This document shows, one piece after another, positions 26,937 through 34,813 of a stretch of 64,000 bases of DNA. This stretch comes from a bacterium. GTDB taxonomy: Bacteria; JAGOBX01. The number at the start of each line of letters is the position of its first letter. The first letter of the stretch is position 1. Position numbers and translations under genes: made by a program. The stretch covers positions 30,196 to 94,195 of the forward strand of contig JAKPEO010000034.1 in assembly GCA_029551925.1 (NCBI GenBank). The letters are read 5' to 3'. The notes under the pieces are model-generated. The model searched no databases and had not been told where the DNA came from. It worked only from the letters and a program-made list of their open reading frames with translations.

Positions 26937-28868
26937 ATGAAACATCAAAAATTATTATTATTATGCGGTGTTCTCGGAATTTTAGTTTCAGCGGCGTTTT
27001 TGAAAAGTAGTTATGTTATTCCAATGCTTGCAGTTTTGACTGTTTTACTTTTTATAACAGGCATAAAATATGTATATTCTTTTAGCGCAACAAAATATTA
27101 TAAAATTTGGTTAGCGGCAAGTTTTATTTTTGTGATTGTAATATCAATAGGATTATTTAGTAAAATGATAAGGCCAGTATCAGCGGAAACTCAAACTGCC
27201 GCAGCGCAGGTTGTTGACACTGCCGCGATTGCAGAACAATCAGCCGCAGCGGCGGCGGCGAAGCAGCCGGAGAATTTACAAGCAACTGAACAGAGCACTA
27301 AAAAATTAAAACGCGAACGGCTCGATACTCCGTTAAAAGATAGATTGATAAGTTTTTTAGGAATATTCATTTTAATTTTGATTAGCTGGCTAATGTCAGT
27401 TAATCGTAAAGGTATAAAATGGCGTCCTGTAATTTGGGGTATTGCATTACAAATAATTTTTGGGTTGATAGTAATATCAGACACAGCCGGAGCATTTTTC
27501 TTTAATGTAGTAGATGGCGCGGTGGGACAATTATTAGCGTTTAGCGAAGAAGGCGCGGCATTTGTATTTGGCAAACTCGCATATGGTCCGGTAGATGAAC
27601 GCGGATTAAAACAAGGTATGTTTTTCTTTTTTGCTGTGCTGCCGACTATAATATTTTTTTCGTCATTAATGACTTTATTATATCATATCGGAGTAATGGG
27701 CTATGTCGTAAAATTTTTCGCTAAAATAATGCAACGCACGATGAAGACGAGCGGCGCGGAATCATTATCAGCTGCTGCAAATATTTTTGTCGGACAGACC
27801 GAAGCGCCGTTGTTAGTAAAACCATTTGTTAGCAGAATGACAGTCAGCGAACTGCACGCTGTAATGACTGGCGGCTTTGCTACTGTCGCTGGCGGCGTAA
27901 TGGCTGCGTATGTTGTATTTCTCAAAGATTTTATTCCTAATATTGCCGGGCATTTAGTGACTGCGAGTATAATGAGCGCGCCTGCGGCATTAGCGATCTC
28001 AAAAATTGTTTATCCAGAAACAGAAGAATCAGTAACAGCCGGTGATGTAAAGATACATATAGAAAAACCAGATGCTAATATGATAGAAGCTGCGGCGCGC
28101 GGCGCAACAGAAGGTATGACGCTTATGCTGAATGTTGCGGCAATGTTAGTGGCGTTTGTCGCGCTTATTGCCGCTGTTAATTTTTGTTTTGAAAAATCGA
28201 GCGATTTGATTAATGCAATAGCAGGTAAAAGCCAATATGCTGTAAGTTTATCACCCGATACGATTGCGCAAGTAAAAGAAGGCGATACCTTAAAAATTAT
28301 TAAACCGACAAAATCAATAGAATTAAAAATTGAAGAAATAAACAGCGCTGAAAATATTGTAAAAGTAAATAACCGTATAACAGAAAAACTGACAAATCAA
28401 AAATTTGAAATCTCGCGAAATGGCGGCGTTATCATATCCGGCGAAAATCTCAATACAACAGGCGGAGTATTATTCGTCAACTTGTCAATTTTATTCGGCT
28501 GGATATTCGCTCCGATTTCATTAGCAATGGGCGTAGCGTGGAAAGATTGTATGGTAGTCGGCAGGTTATTAGGCGAAAAATTAATTTTAACAGAATTTAT
28601 CGCATATCTGAATTTGTCTGATATTTTGAGAAATGGCTTTGAAACAACATCAGGCGCGATAGAATTTTTATCGCAGCGTTCAGCTGTAATCGCTTCGTAT
28701 GCTCTTTGCGGATTCGCTAACTTTGCATCAATCGGCATACAAATCGGCGGGATCGGTGGTATTGCTCCTAATCGCCGTGCAGATTTAGCGCGCATTGGTT
28801 TGCGCTCAATGTTCGCAGGCGCAATTGCAGCGTGTTTAACAGGAAATATTGTTGGAATATTTATATAA
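26937..28868 (+). CDS. concentrative nucleoside transporter (CNT/NupC family) with extra domains
   Basis: A 643-residue membrane protein, much longer than the usual 400-430. The CNT core is recognisable: N-terminal region from about residue 134 (GIFILILISWLMSVNRK), gate domain with GQTEAPLLVKPF (about 284), and C-terminal EAAARGATEGMTL with later GFANFASIGIQIGG. Added parts are an N-terminal extension with three hydrophobic segments and an Ala/Gln-rich linker (80-130), and a polar beta-rich insertion at about 429-508. Cation-coupled nucleoside uptake fits with the 5'-nucleotidase in the same unit. A strong AAGGAGGA site lies upstream. The 107 nt before it hold no gene I trust. Confidence 0.85.
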   Translation: MKHQKLLLLCGVLGILVSAAFLKSSYVIPMLAVLTVLLFITGIKYVYSFSATKYYKIWLAASFIFVIVISIGLFSKMIRPVSAETQTAAAQVVDTAAIAEQSAAAAAAKQPENLQATEQSTKKLKRERLDTPLKDRLISFLGIFILILISWLMSVNRKGIKWRPVIWGIALQIIFGLIVISDTAGAFFFNVVDGAVGQLLAFSEEGAAFVFGKLAYGPVDERGLKQGMFFFFAVLPTIIFFSSLMTLLYHIGVMGYVVKFFAKIMQRTMKTSGAESLSAAANIFVGQTEAPLLVKPFVSRMTVSELHAVMTGGFATVAGGVMAAYVVFLKDFIPNIAGHLVTASIMSAPAALAISKIVYPETEESVTAGDVKIHIEKPDANMIEAAARGATEGMTLMLNVAAMLVAFVALIAAVNFCFEKSSDLINAIAGKSQYAVSLSPDTIAQVKEGDTLKIIKPTKSIELKIEEINSAENIVKVNNRITEKLTNQKFEISRNGGVIISGENLNTTGGVLFVNLSILFGWIFAPISLAMGVAWKDCMVVGRLLGEKLILTEFIAYLNLSDILRNGFETTSGAIEFLSQRSAVIASYALCGFANFASIGIQIGGIGGIAPNRRADLARIGLRSMFAGAIAACLTGNIVGIFI

Positions 28869-28897
28869 AAATTTAGGATAAGGAATTTAATGAAAAA

Positions 28898-30295
28898 ATG
28901 AAAATTGAAAATTTAGATAGCGAAAAGAAATTTGCGCGGAGCGACCGCGTAGCGGAATTATTAAAACGCGCAATTTCTGAAATTATTCAAAATAAACTCA
29001 AAGATTCGCGCGTCGGCTTTACGACAGTGAGCGCTGTAAAAGTATCAAATGATTTGCGTATAGCAAATGTTTATGTCAGCGTATTCGGCAAAAATTACGA
29101 AAAAAAACAGACGCTCGAAGCGCTCGAAGATTCCAAGCAATTTATTAGAACGCTTATCGGCAAAAATGTAATTTTAAAATATTTGCCGGATTTGCATTTT
29201 TTTATTGATGATTCGCTTGATTACAGCGAAAAAATGACAAATATTATTTCTGGAATAAAACAGCAGTCATCAGAAAATTTAAAGAAAAAAATCGGTTTGG
29301 AATTGACTGATGACGATATTCAAAAATTGAAAAATATCAATAATCGCTTAATGAACGCTGAAAGAATATTGCTTACTACTCATTTACGCGCAGACGGCGA
29401 CGCGTTTGGATCATTGATGTCTATTTATAATTATTTAGATGGTCTGAATAAAAAAGTAAAAGTGGTTATTGACCACGGCTGCCCGCAGTATTTAGCGTGG
29501 CTGCCTGACAGCGGTTTGATTGAAGACAATAAAAATTTGTTGATTGACAAAAATTTTGATTTGTATGTCTGTATTGATTCTGACTTTGAAAAACGAGTTG
29601 GCTATCCTTATGAAATTTTCAAAGATAAAGTAAACGATAATAATTTAATTGTCATTGACCATCATCCTGAAACAATAGCAAATACTAATTTAAAAATTCT
29701 AAAAACAGAAGCAGCTGCGGCTGCTGAAATAATCTATTATTTTTTTAAAGTTAATGATATTCCGCTAAATGATAAAATTGCGCTGTATCTTTATGTGGGA
29801 TTATTGACAGATACTTGGATGTTTAGTCAGGAAAATACTACTTCTACTACTTTATATATTGCTTCTGAATTATTAAAATTTGAGACAGTTCAGCCCTATC
29901 AATTGACTATGCGGCTATTTGAAAATAAAACATTAGGTCAGACGAAATTATTAGGAAAACTAATAGAAACAATTGAAGTTGATGAAAAATATAAAATAGG
30001 CATAGGGCATATCTCATTAGAAATGTTTAAAGAAACAAACACAACCGAAGAGGACACCGAGGGTTTTGTAAATATTATTAGAGCGTTGAAAGGAGTAAAT
30101 ATCGCTGTTTTATTAAAACAGCAAAAAGATGGAAAATTCAAAGTAAATTTGCGCAGTAAAGATAAATTTAATTTGCTGCCATTTGTAAAAAAAATGGGCG
30201 GCGGCGGACATATCAAAGCAGCAGGTTTTACTTCGGAATTACCATTAATTGAAACCAAAAAAATTATTTTAGAAGAATTGAGGAAAATGTTGTGA
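28898..30295 (+). CDS. fusion of ribosome-binding factor A and NrnA-type DHH phosphoesterase
   Basis: A 465-residue single reading frame. Residues 14-120 are RbfA (RSDRVAELLKRAISEII, the KH-like ...VKVSNDLRIANVYVSV, ending SEKMTNIISG), a 30S maturation factor. Residues 150-460 are a DHH/DHHA1 phosphoesterase like NrnA: H162 with RADGD (D166, D168), D227, DHH 254-256 and GGGGH at 434-438, which degrades nano-RNA and 3'-phosphoadenosine 5'-phosphate. The two are normally adjacent genes before truB. Upstream, AAGGA is ideally placed for ATG 28890, which encodes only Met-Lys-Lys before a TGA overlapping this start (ATGA), suggesting coupling through a three-codon leader. It overlaps truB by 4 nt. 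Confidence 0.9.
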   Translation: MKIENLDSEKKFARSDRVAELLKRAISEIIQNKLKDSRVGFTTVSAVKVSNDLRIANVYVSVFGKNYEKKQTLEALEDSKQFIRTLIGKNVILKYLPDLHFFIDDSLDYSEKMTNIISGIKQQSSENLKKKIGLELTDDDIQKLKNINNRLMNAERILLTTHLRADGDAFGSLMSIYNYLDGLNKKVKVVIDHGCPQYLAWLPDSGLIEDNKNLLIDKNFDLYVCIDSDFEKRVGYPYEIFKDKVNDNNLIVIDHHPETIANTNLKILKTEAAAAAEIIYYFFKVNDIPLNDKIALYLYVGLLTDTWMFSQENTTSTTLYIASELLKFETVQPYQLTMRLFENKTLGQTKLLGKLIETIEVDEKYKIGIGHISLEMFKETNTTEEDTEGFVNIIRALKGVNIAVLLKQQKDGKFKVNLRSKDKFNLLPFVKKMGGGGHIKAAGFTSELPLIETKKIILEELRKML

Positions 30296-31197
30296 TAAAA
30301 TTAGACGGAGCATTTATAGTAGATAAACCAGAGAAATATACATCATTTGATATTGTTAATATTTTAAAAAAAAAATTTAAGTTAAAAAAAGCTGGGCATA
30401 CTGGCACACTCGACGGATTAGCAACAGGCGTGTTGATTGTTTGTGTGAATAATGCCACCAAACTTGTAGATTATTTGATAAACGATGATAAAGATTATTC
30501 TGTTGTTTTAAGATTGGGCTATAAATCTGATACATTTGACAGAGACGGCAAAGTAGAAAAAGCGCTGCTGCCTCCTCAGATTACTGATTTAGAAATAAGA
30601 AAAACCGTGCTCTCTTTTATAGGCGAACAAGACCAAATTCCGCCTATGTATTCAGCGAAAAAAAAAGACGGTAAAAAACTTTATAAATTAGCGCGGCAAG
30701 GCATAGAAGTAACGCGCGAACCGCAACGCATAAAAATTGATTTTTTGAAAATTAACAAAATTGTTAGAGCGCAGGATAATGATTACATTGACATTCATTT
30801 TGATGCTACTGTCAGCAAAGGAACATATATACGGACACTATGCGCTGATATTGCTAAAAAATTAGGGACAAGCGGTATAATGCAGGATTTAAGACGCACG
30901 CGCGTCGGAAAATTTACAATTGATAATGCTAAACCGCTTAAAGAAATTACAGAAAACGATTTACTCGATATTTCGCAAATATCAAATTTGCCTATTTTAG
31001 ACATACCATTACAATCAGTTCAAAAATTTATGAACGGCGGCTATTTAACTGATTTTGAATTGAACGACTGCGAATTTCAGAAATATATAAATTCAACTGT
31101 GTTAGTTCGCAGTAAAGGCGATATTGTTATAGGTATAGCAAATGTCACAGAGATAAAATACAGACGAATTCAGCCGGTAAAAGTTTTTACATTTTAA
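30292..31197 (+). CDS. truB: tRNA pseudouridine-55 synthase TruB
   Basis: A 301-residue protein of normal length. It has GAFIVDKPEKYTSFD, the catalytic motif GHTGTLDGLATG with Asp41, YSAKKKDGKKLYKLAR and GTYIRTLCADIA, followed by a short C-terminal domain. It isomerises U55 in the T-loop of tRNAs. The GTG start overlaps the TGA of the RbfA-NrnA gene (GTGA), so translation is coupled. This preserves the common rbfA-nrnA-truB order. It is the last gene of the unit. The 92 nt to the convergent SDR gene show no clear terminator. Confidence 0.95.
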   Translation: MIKLDGAFIVDKPEKYTSFDIVNILKKKFKLKKAGHTGTLDGLATGVLIVCVNNATKLVDYLINDDKDYSVVLRLGYKSDTFDRDGKVEKALLPPQITDLEIRKTVLSFIGEQDQIPPMYSAKKKDGKKLYKLARQGIEVTREPQRIKIDFLKINKIVRAQDNDYIDIHFDATVSKGTYIRTLCADIAKKLGTSGIMQDLRRTRVGKFTIDNAKPLKEITENDLLDISQISNLPILDIPLQSVQKFMNGGYLTDFELNDCEFQKYINSTVLVRSKGDIVIGIANVTEIKYRRIQPVKVFTF

Positions 31198-31289
31198 AAT
31201 CAATTTTCTGCGCTGATGACTGTCTATTTTTGTTTCGCTTATCCCAACTTTTTTACAAAATGGAGTAAAAGCCAAATAAAAATATTTTT

Positions 31290-32282
31290 TCAAAGCATAT
31301 TGTTTTGTTTATACCATTCATAGGTTTCAAATAATGCTATTTTTATATCGGTAAATCTAAATTCTGGAAAATTAGCCAAAAATTTAGAATTTGAACACAG
31401 CCAATATTTTTTCTGTAATTCATTTAATTTTTCTTTATTTAATAATAACGGCTTTTTTAAAATATTACTGATGAAATCTTGTATTATCCCTAATATTCGC
31501 ACAATAAATAACGGCAGCCCTATACATATTGGCTGCTTTTTCATTATTTCAGCAATAAGCAATGCAAATTCTTTAACTGTATAATTTTCGCTATTACATA
31601 CAAAAAATATTTCGCCGCTCTGTATTTTATCTGATTCTGCAATTAAAATTGTTGCTTTAACTAAATCGCGGACATACACAACTGAAAATTTTAAATCGCC
31701 TTTGCTGACATATAAAACAATATTATTTTTTATCATCTTGAAATAAGTATAAATATCTTTTTCAGCTGCGCCAAATACTGCTGGCGGGCGAATAATAACA
31801 TAATTTAATTTATCTTTGACGCTTGCTAAATATTCTTCAGCTAAAAATTTTGATTTGCCATAACTATTCAGCGGCTGACATTGAGCATTTTCATCTAATA
31901 ATTCACCGCTATCAGCGCTCGGCCCGGCAGCAGCTTGACTCGAACAAAATACAAATCTCTTTAATCTCAAATTATTAATTTTCAATAATCGCTCTACTAA
32001 TTTTTTTGTATAACCGCAATTGACTTTATAATATTCGTTTTTATCATAATGTTTCGTCAGTCCAGCAAAATGATAAATATAATCAAACTGTCTAAAATAT
32101 TCATCTGATAATTCATCAATTTTATCAAATTCTGCATTTATTAGTTTAACTTTATCCAGTGGCAATATCCCATTACTTTTTTTAGAGCGGACAATACAAT
32201 ATACTTCACAGCCATTATTAACTAATTGTTTCGCTAAATGACTGCCGATAAATCCAGTAGCGCCGGTAATCAATATCTTCAT
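31290..32282 (-). CDS. extended SDR (NAD-dependent epimerase/dehydratase family), probable ceramide reductase CerR
   Basis: A 330-residue extended SDR. The nucleotide-binding GATGFIGSH lies at 7-15, the active-site serine region at 113-122 (CSSQAAAGPS), and the catalytic YGKSK at 141-145; a substrate domain rich in hydrophobic residues follows. The SSxAAAGPS context matches SDRs of the 3-beta-HSD/ceramide-reductase type. In Caulobacter, CerR, annotated as an NAD-epimerase, reduces 3-oxo-ceramide in the bacterial ceramide pathway. It is the last gene of a tight operon (2-nt gap) behind the GNAT and serine palmitoyltransferase genes, which is the main reason for the call. An SDR-type threonine dehydrogenase is the main alternative. 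Confidence 0.7.
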   Translation of the reverse strand: MKILITGATGFIGSHLAKQLVNNGCEVYCIVRSKKSNGILPLDKVKLINAEFDKIDELSDEYFRQFDYIYHFAGLTKHYDKNEYYKVNCGYTKKLVERLLKINNLRLKRFVFCSSQAAAGPSADSGELLDENAQCQPLNSYGKSKFLAEEYLASVKDKLNYVIIRPPAVFGAAEKDIYTYFKMIKNNIVLYVSKGDLKFSVVYVRDLVKATILIAESDKIQSGEIFFVCNSENYTVKEFALLIAEIMKKQPICIGLPLFIVRILGIIQDFISNILKKPLLLNKEKLNELQKKYWLCSNSKFLANFPEFRFTDIKIALFETYEWYKQNNML

Positions 32283-32284
32283 TT

Positions 32285-33409
32285 TTATTCTATTTTATTC
32301 TCAAAAATTCTGTAGGTCTTATAATGCTTTAAACCAAAATTTATTAATATTTTATTCATTACAAGATTATCTTCTAATATCCACGATAATTCTGTGCCTG
32401 CGTTAAATCTTTCGCCATTATATTTTATTGCTTGCTGAATTAAATAAATATCAATTGCTCGCCGACGAAATTTATGCGATATTCCTAATGTAATAACTCT
32501 ACCGCGATTAATTTTTTTAAAATTCAATAATATTTTCAGCCAGCCGAACGGCAATAATCTGCCATTAATTTTTTTCAATATAAAATTAAAATCCGGCAGC
32601 GCAATCAAAAAACCAGCCGGTTGATCCTCAGTATACGCTAATAACACGCACTCTTCTGGCACAAATGTTTTTAATTCTTTGCCCATATTATAAAATTCGC
32701 GGTAAGTCATCGGCACAAATCCCCAGTTTTTTTCCCAAGCGTCATTATATATTTCATTTAATATTTTAATTTCATCTTCAAATTTTCGAAAATTAATTTT
32801 TCTACAAGTTAATTTATAGCGGTTGATGAATTTTGAAATATCTACAGCCATTATTTTTTTATATGTCTCATAATCTAAATAATATGCCCATAAATCCTTG
32901 ACTTTATAATGCCCTAATTCTATTAATAACTTTTCATAATATTCAAAATTATACGGCATCATTATCAGCGGTGCGCTGTCAAATGAATCAACTAATAATC
33001 CAGATATTTCATTTGTCGAAAATGTAAATGGTCCGCGCACAATTTTTATATCATTTTTTTTGAAAAATTCATAAACTGCACTAAATAATTTTTCTGCTGC
33101 TGTTTTATCGTTTATAATTTCAAAACTACCCCAAAAACCAATTTGTTCATTATGAAAAGAATTATAATTTTCATTAATATTAGCGGATATTCTACCAACT
33201 ACCTGATTATCTTTCAAACATAAAAATAATTTTACTTTTGAATGTTCGAAAAACGCATTCTTTTTAGAATTGTAAAATTCGATTTCCTGTAATTTTAATG
33301 GCGGAACCCAATATTTGTTTTTTTTATATAATTTATAAGGAAAATCAATAAATTCTTTTAATTGTTGTTTGGTGATAACTTCAATTACTTGATAATCGGC
33401 AAAACTCAT
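32285..33409 (-). CDS. GNAT-fold acyltransferase, probable bacterial ceramide synthase (bCerS)
   Basis: A 374-residue soluble protein with features of a large GNAT-like family: KYWVPPL (32-38), FFEHSKVKLFLC, VGRISA (71-76), GFWGSFE (91-97), RGPFTFSTNEISGLLVD (125-141) and MPYNFEYYEKL (151-161), plus a C-terminal acyltransferase-like half. Proteins of this family were shown in Caulobacter to N-acylate the long-chain base; the founding member was annotated as an N-acetyltransferase. The start ATG overlaps the stop of the serine palmitoyltransferase gene (ATGA), and the SDR gene follows after 2 nt. Function is inferred from family plus operon; the acyl donor is unknown. Confidence 0.7.
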   Translation of the reverse strand: MSFADYQVIEVITKQQLKEFIDFPYKLYKKNKYWVPPLKLQEIEFYNSKKNAFFEHSKVKLFLCLKDNQVVGRISANINENYNSFHNEQIGFWGSFEIINDKTAAEKLFSAVYEFFKKNDIKIVRGPFTFSTNEISGLLVDSFDSAPLIMMPYNFEYYEKLLIELGHYKVKDLWAYYLDYETYKKIMAVDISKFINRYKLTCRKINFRKFEDEIKILNEIYNDAWEKNWGFVPMTYREFYNMGKELKTFVPEECVLLAYTEDQPAGFLIALPDFNFILKKINGRLLPFGWLKILLNFKKINRGRVITLGISHKFRRRAIDIYLIQQAIKYNGERFNAGTELSWILEDNLVMNKILINFGLKHYKTYRIFENKIE

Positions 33410-34587
33410 ATAATATTATTTTGCTTTGCTACTATTTTCATTTTTTCCAAAGTATAATCGATTTCAGCGAAGGTATGCGAAGCCATCAAACTCAATCTAA
33501 TCAACGCATTTCCCGGCGACACAGCTGGCGCAACAGCAGGATTAACAAATATCCCATGCTCTTGCAATTCTTTACACACTTTAAACGCCAGCATATCATC
33601 GCCAATAAGGACAGGCAATATCGGCGTCTCGCCAGCGCTGGTCTTAAGGCCGGCGTCAACTAATCCTTTATGCATATATTTTGTATTTTCCCAAAGTTTA
33701 ACAATTCGTTCTGGTTCTTTTTGCATAATTTCAAGAGCGGCCGCTGCTGCTGCTACTGACGCTGGCGGCATACTCGCGCTAAAAATAAACGACCGAGAAT
33801 TATGTTTTATATAATGTATAACTTCTTCTTCTCCTGCTATAAATCCGCCGATTGACGCTAATGATTTACTAAATGTGCCCATTATCAAATCTACATCTGA
33901 TGTCAAGTTAAAATGGTTGACTATCCCTGCGCCATTTTTTCCGAATACTCCGATACTGTGCGCCTCGTCCACCATTAAAACTGCGTTATATTTTTTCTTT
34001 AATTCAACCAGTCCTTTAAGATCAGCGTAATCGCCGTCCATACTAAACACGCCGTCGCAAGCAATCATTAATCCATTTTTTATTTCATACTTTTGCAATG
34101 TCTTTTCCGCGTCTTCTATATTATTATGCTCGTATCTTAATAATTTGCAGTGGCTCATCTGCGCGCCTGCTATCAAACTCGCATGATTTAATTTATCCAT
34201 CAAACAATAATCTTTTGGTCCGACTAAACACGATATTACGCCAACATTTGTTTGATATCCGGTAGGAAATAACAATGCCGCTTCTTTTCCGACAAATGCC
34301 GCTAATTTTTCTTCTAATTCTACATGTATATCTAATGTGCCGTTTAAAAATCGCGAGCCGGCGCAGCCAGTGCCGTATTTTCTTATCGCTTCAGCAACCG
34401 CTTCCTTTACTTTTGGATGATTGGTCAGCGCTAAATAACTATTCGATCCAAACATTATAACTTTTTTGCCATTAATAATAACAGAAGTGTCTATATCTGA
34501 GCTAATTTCACGAAAATACGGATATATTCCCATTTTCTGAACTTCACGCGCTATCGTAAACCGCTTACATTTATCTAATAGTCCCAT
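33406..34587 (-). CDS. spt: serine palmitoyltransferase-type alpha-oxoamine synthase
   Basis: A 393-residue PLP enzyme of fold type I. It has GSNSYLALTNHP (47-58), GTGCAGSRFLNGT (72-84), His135 stacking on PLP, DEAHSIG (207-213) and the Schiff-base lysine K241 in GTFSKSL. The GTFSKS context is that of serine palmitoyltransferases. Glycine C-acetyltransferase (Kbl) and BioF have TLGKA at this point, which argues against the usual automatic annotation. It should condense serine (or a related amino acid) with a long-chain acyl thioester to 3-ketosphinganine. First gene of the three-gene minus-strand operon, with a promoter at 34667-34639. Confidence 0.82.
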   Translation of the reverse strand: MGLLDKCKRFTIAREVQKMGIYPYFREISSDIDTSVIINGKKVIMFGSNSYLALTNHPKVKEAVAEAIRKYGTGCAGSRFLNGTLDIHVELEEKLAAFVGKEAALLFPTGYQTNVGVISCLVGPKDYCLMDKLNHASLIAGAQMSHCKLLRYEHNNIEDAEKTLQKYEIKNGLMIACDGVFSMDGDYADLKGLVELKKKYNAVLMVDEAHSIGVFGKNGAGIVNHFNLTSDVDLIMGTFSKSLASIGGFIAGEEEVIHYIKHNSRSFIFSASMPPASVAAAAAALEIMQKEPERIVKLWENTKYMHKGLVDAGLKTSAGETPILPVLIGDDMLAFKVCKELQEHGIFVNPAVAPAVSPGNALIRLSLMASHTFAEIDYTLEKMKIVAKQNNII

Positions 34588-34625
34588 TTTTTTAACCTAA
34601 ACATAATGTTTTGCCAAAATTTTAT

Positions 34626-34652
34626 ATTAAAAGTTAATATTTTACTTTTAAT
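34626..34652. repeat. inverted repeat overlapping the lipid-operon promoter
   Basis: ATTAAAAGT (34626-34634), 9-nt spacer, ACTTTTAAT (34644-34652). It covers the -10 box of the minus-strand promoter, a suitable operator position. AT-rich palindromes also arise by chance. Confidence 0.4.
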
Positions 34653-34667
34653 AATTTTAAAAGTCAA
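34639..34667 (-). promoter_or_regulatory. sigma-70 promoter of the ceramide-type operon
   Basis: Minus-strand TTGACT (34667-34662), 17-nt spacer, TAAAAT (34644-34639). The predicted start near 34632 gives a leader of about 45 nt before ATG 34587. Confidence 0.6.
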
Positions 34668-34744
34668 GTTTTTTTTATTTTTTCAATAAAAAAATTGCAG
34701 ATAATCTCGTTCAAAAAAGTTCCAATATTTTTTATAAAAAACAA

Positions 34745-34773
34745 TTGCAATTAATTTGATTTTAGTATATAAT
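34745..34773 (+). promoter_or_regulatory. sigma-70 promoter of the aminopeptidase/regulator unit
   Basis: TTGCAA (34745-34750), 17-nt spacer, TATAAT (34768-34773). AAGGA at 34802-34806 precedes ATG 34814. It is divergent from the lipid-operon promoter. Confidence 0.6.
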
Positions 34774-34813
34774 ATTCCGCTTAAAATTAAGTATTTTTTT
34801 CAAGGACAAAACT

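Noticed and set aside
33406..34587. Glycine C-acetyltransferase (Kbl) or BioF
   Set aside because: The PLP lysine context is GTFSKSL rather than TLGKA, and the neighbours are a bCerS-like and a CerR-like gene, not threonine dehydrogenase or biotin genes.
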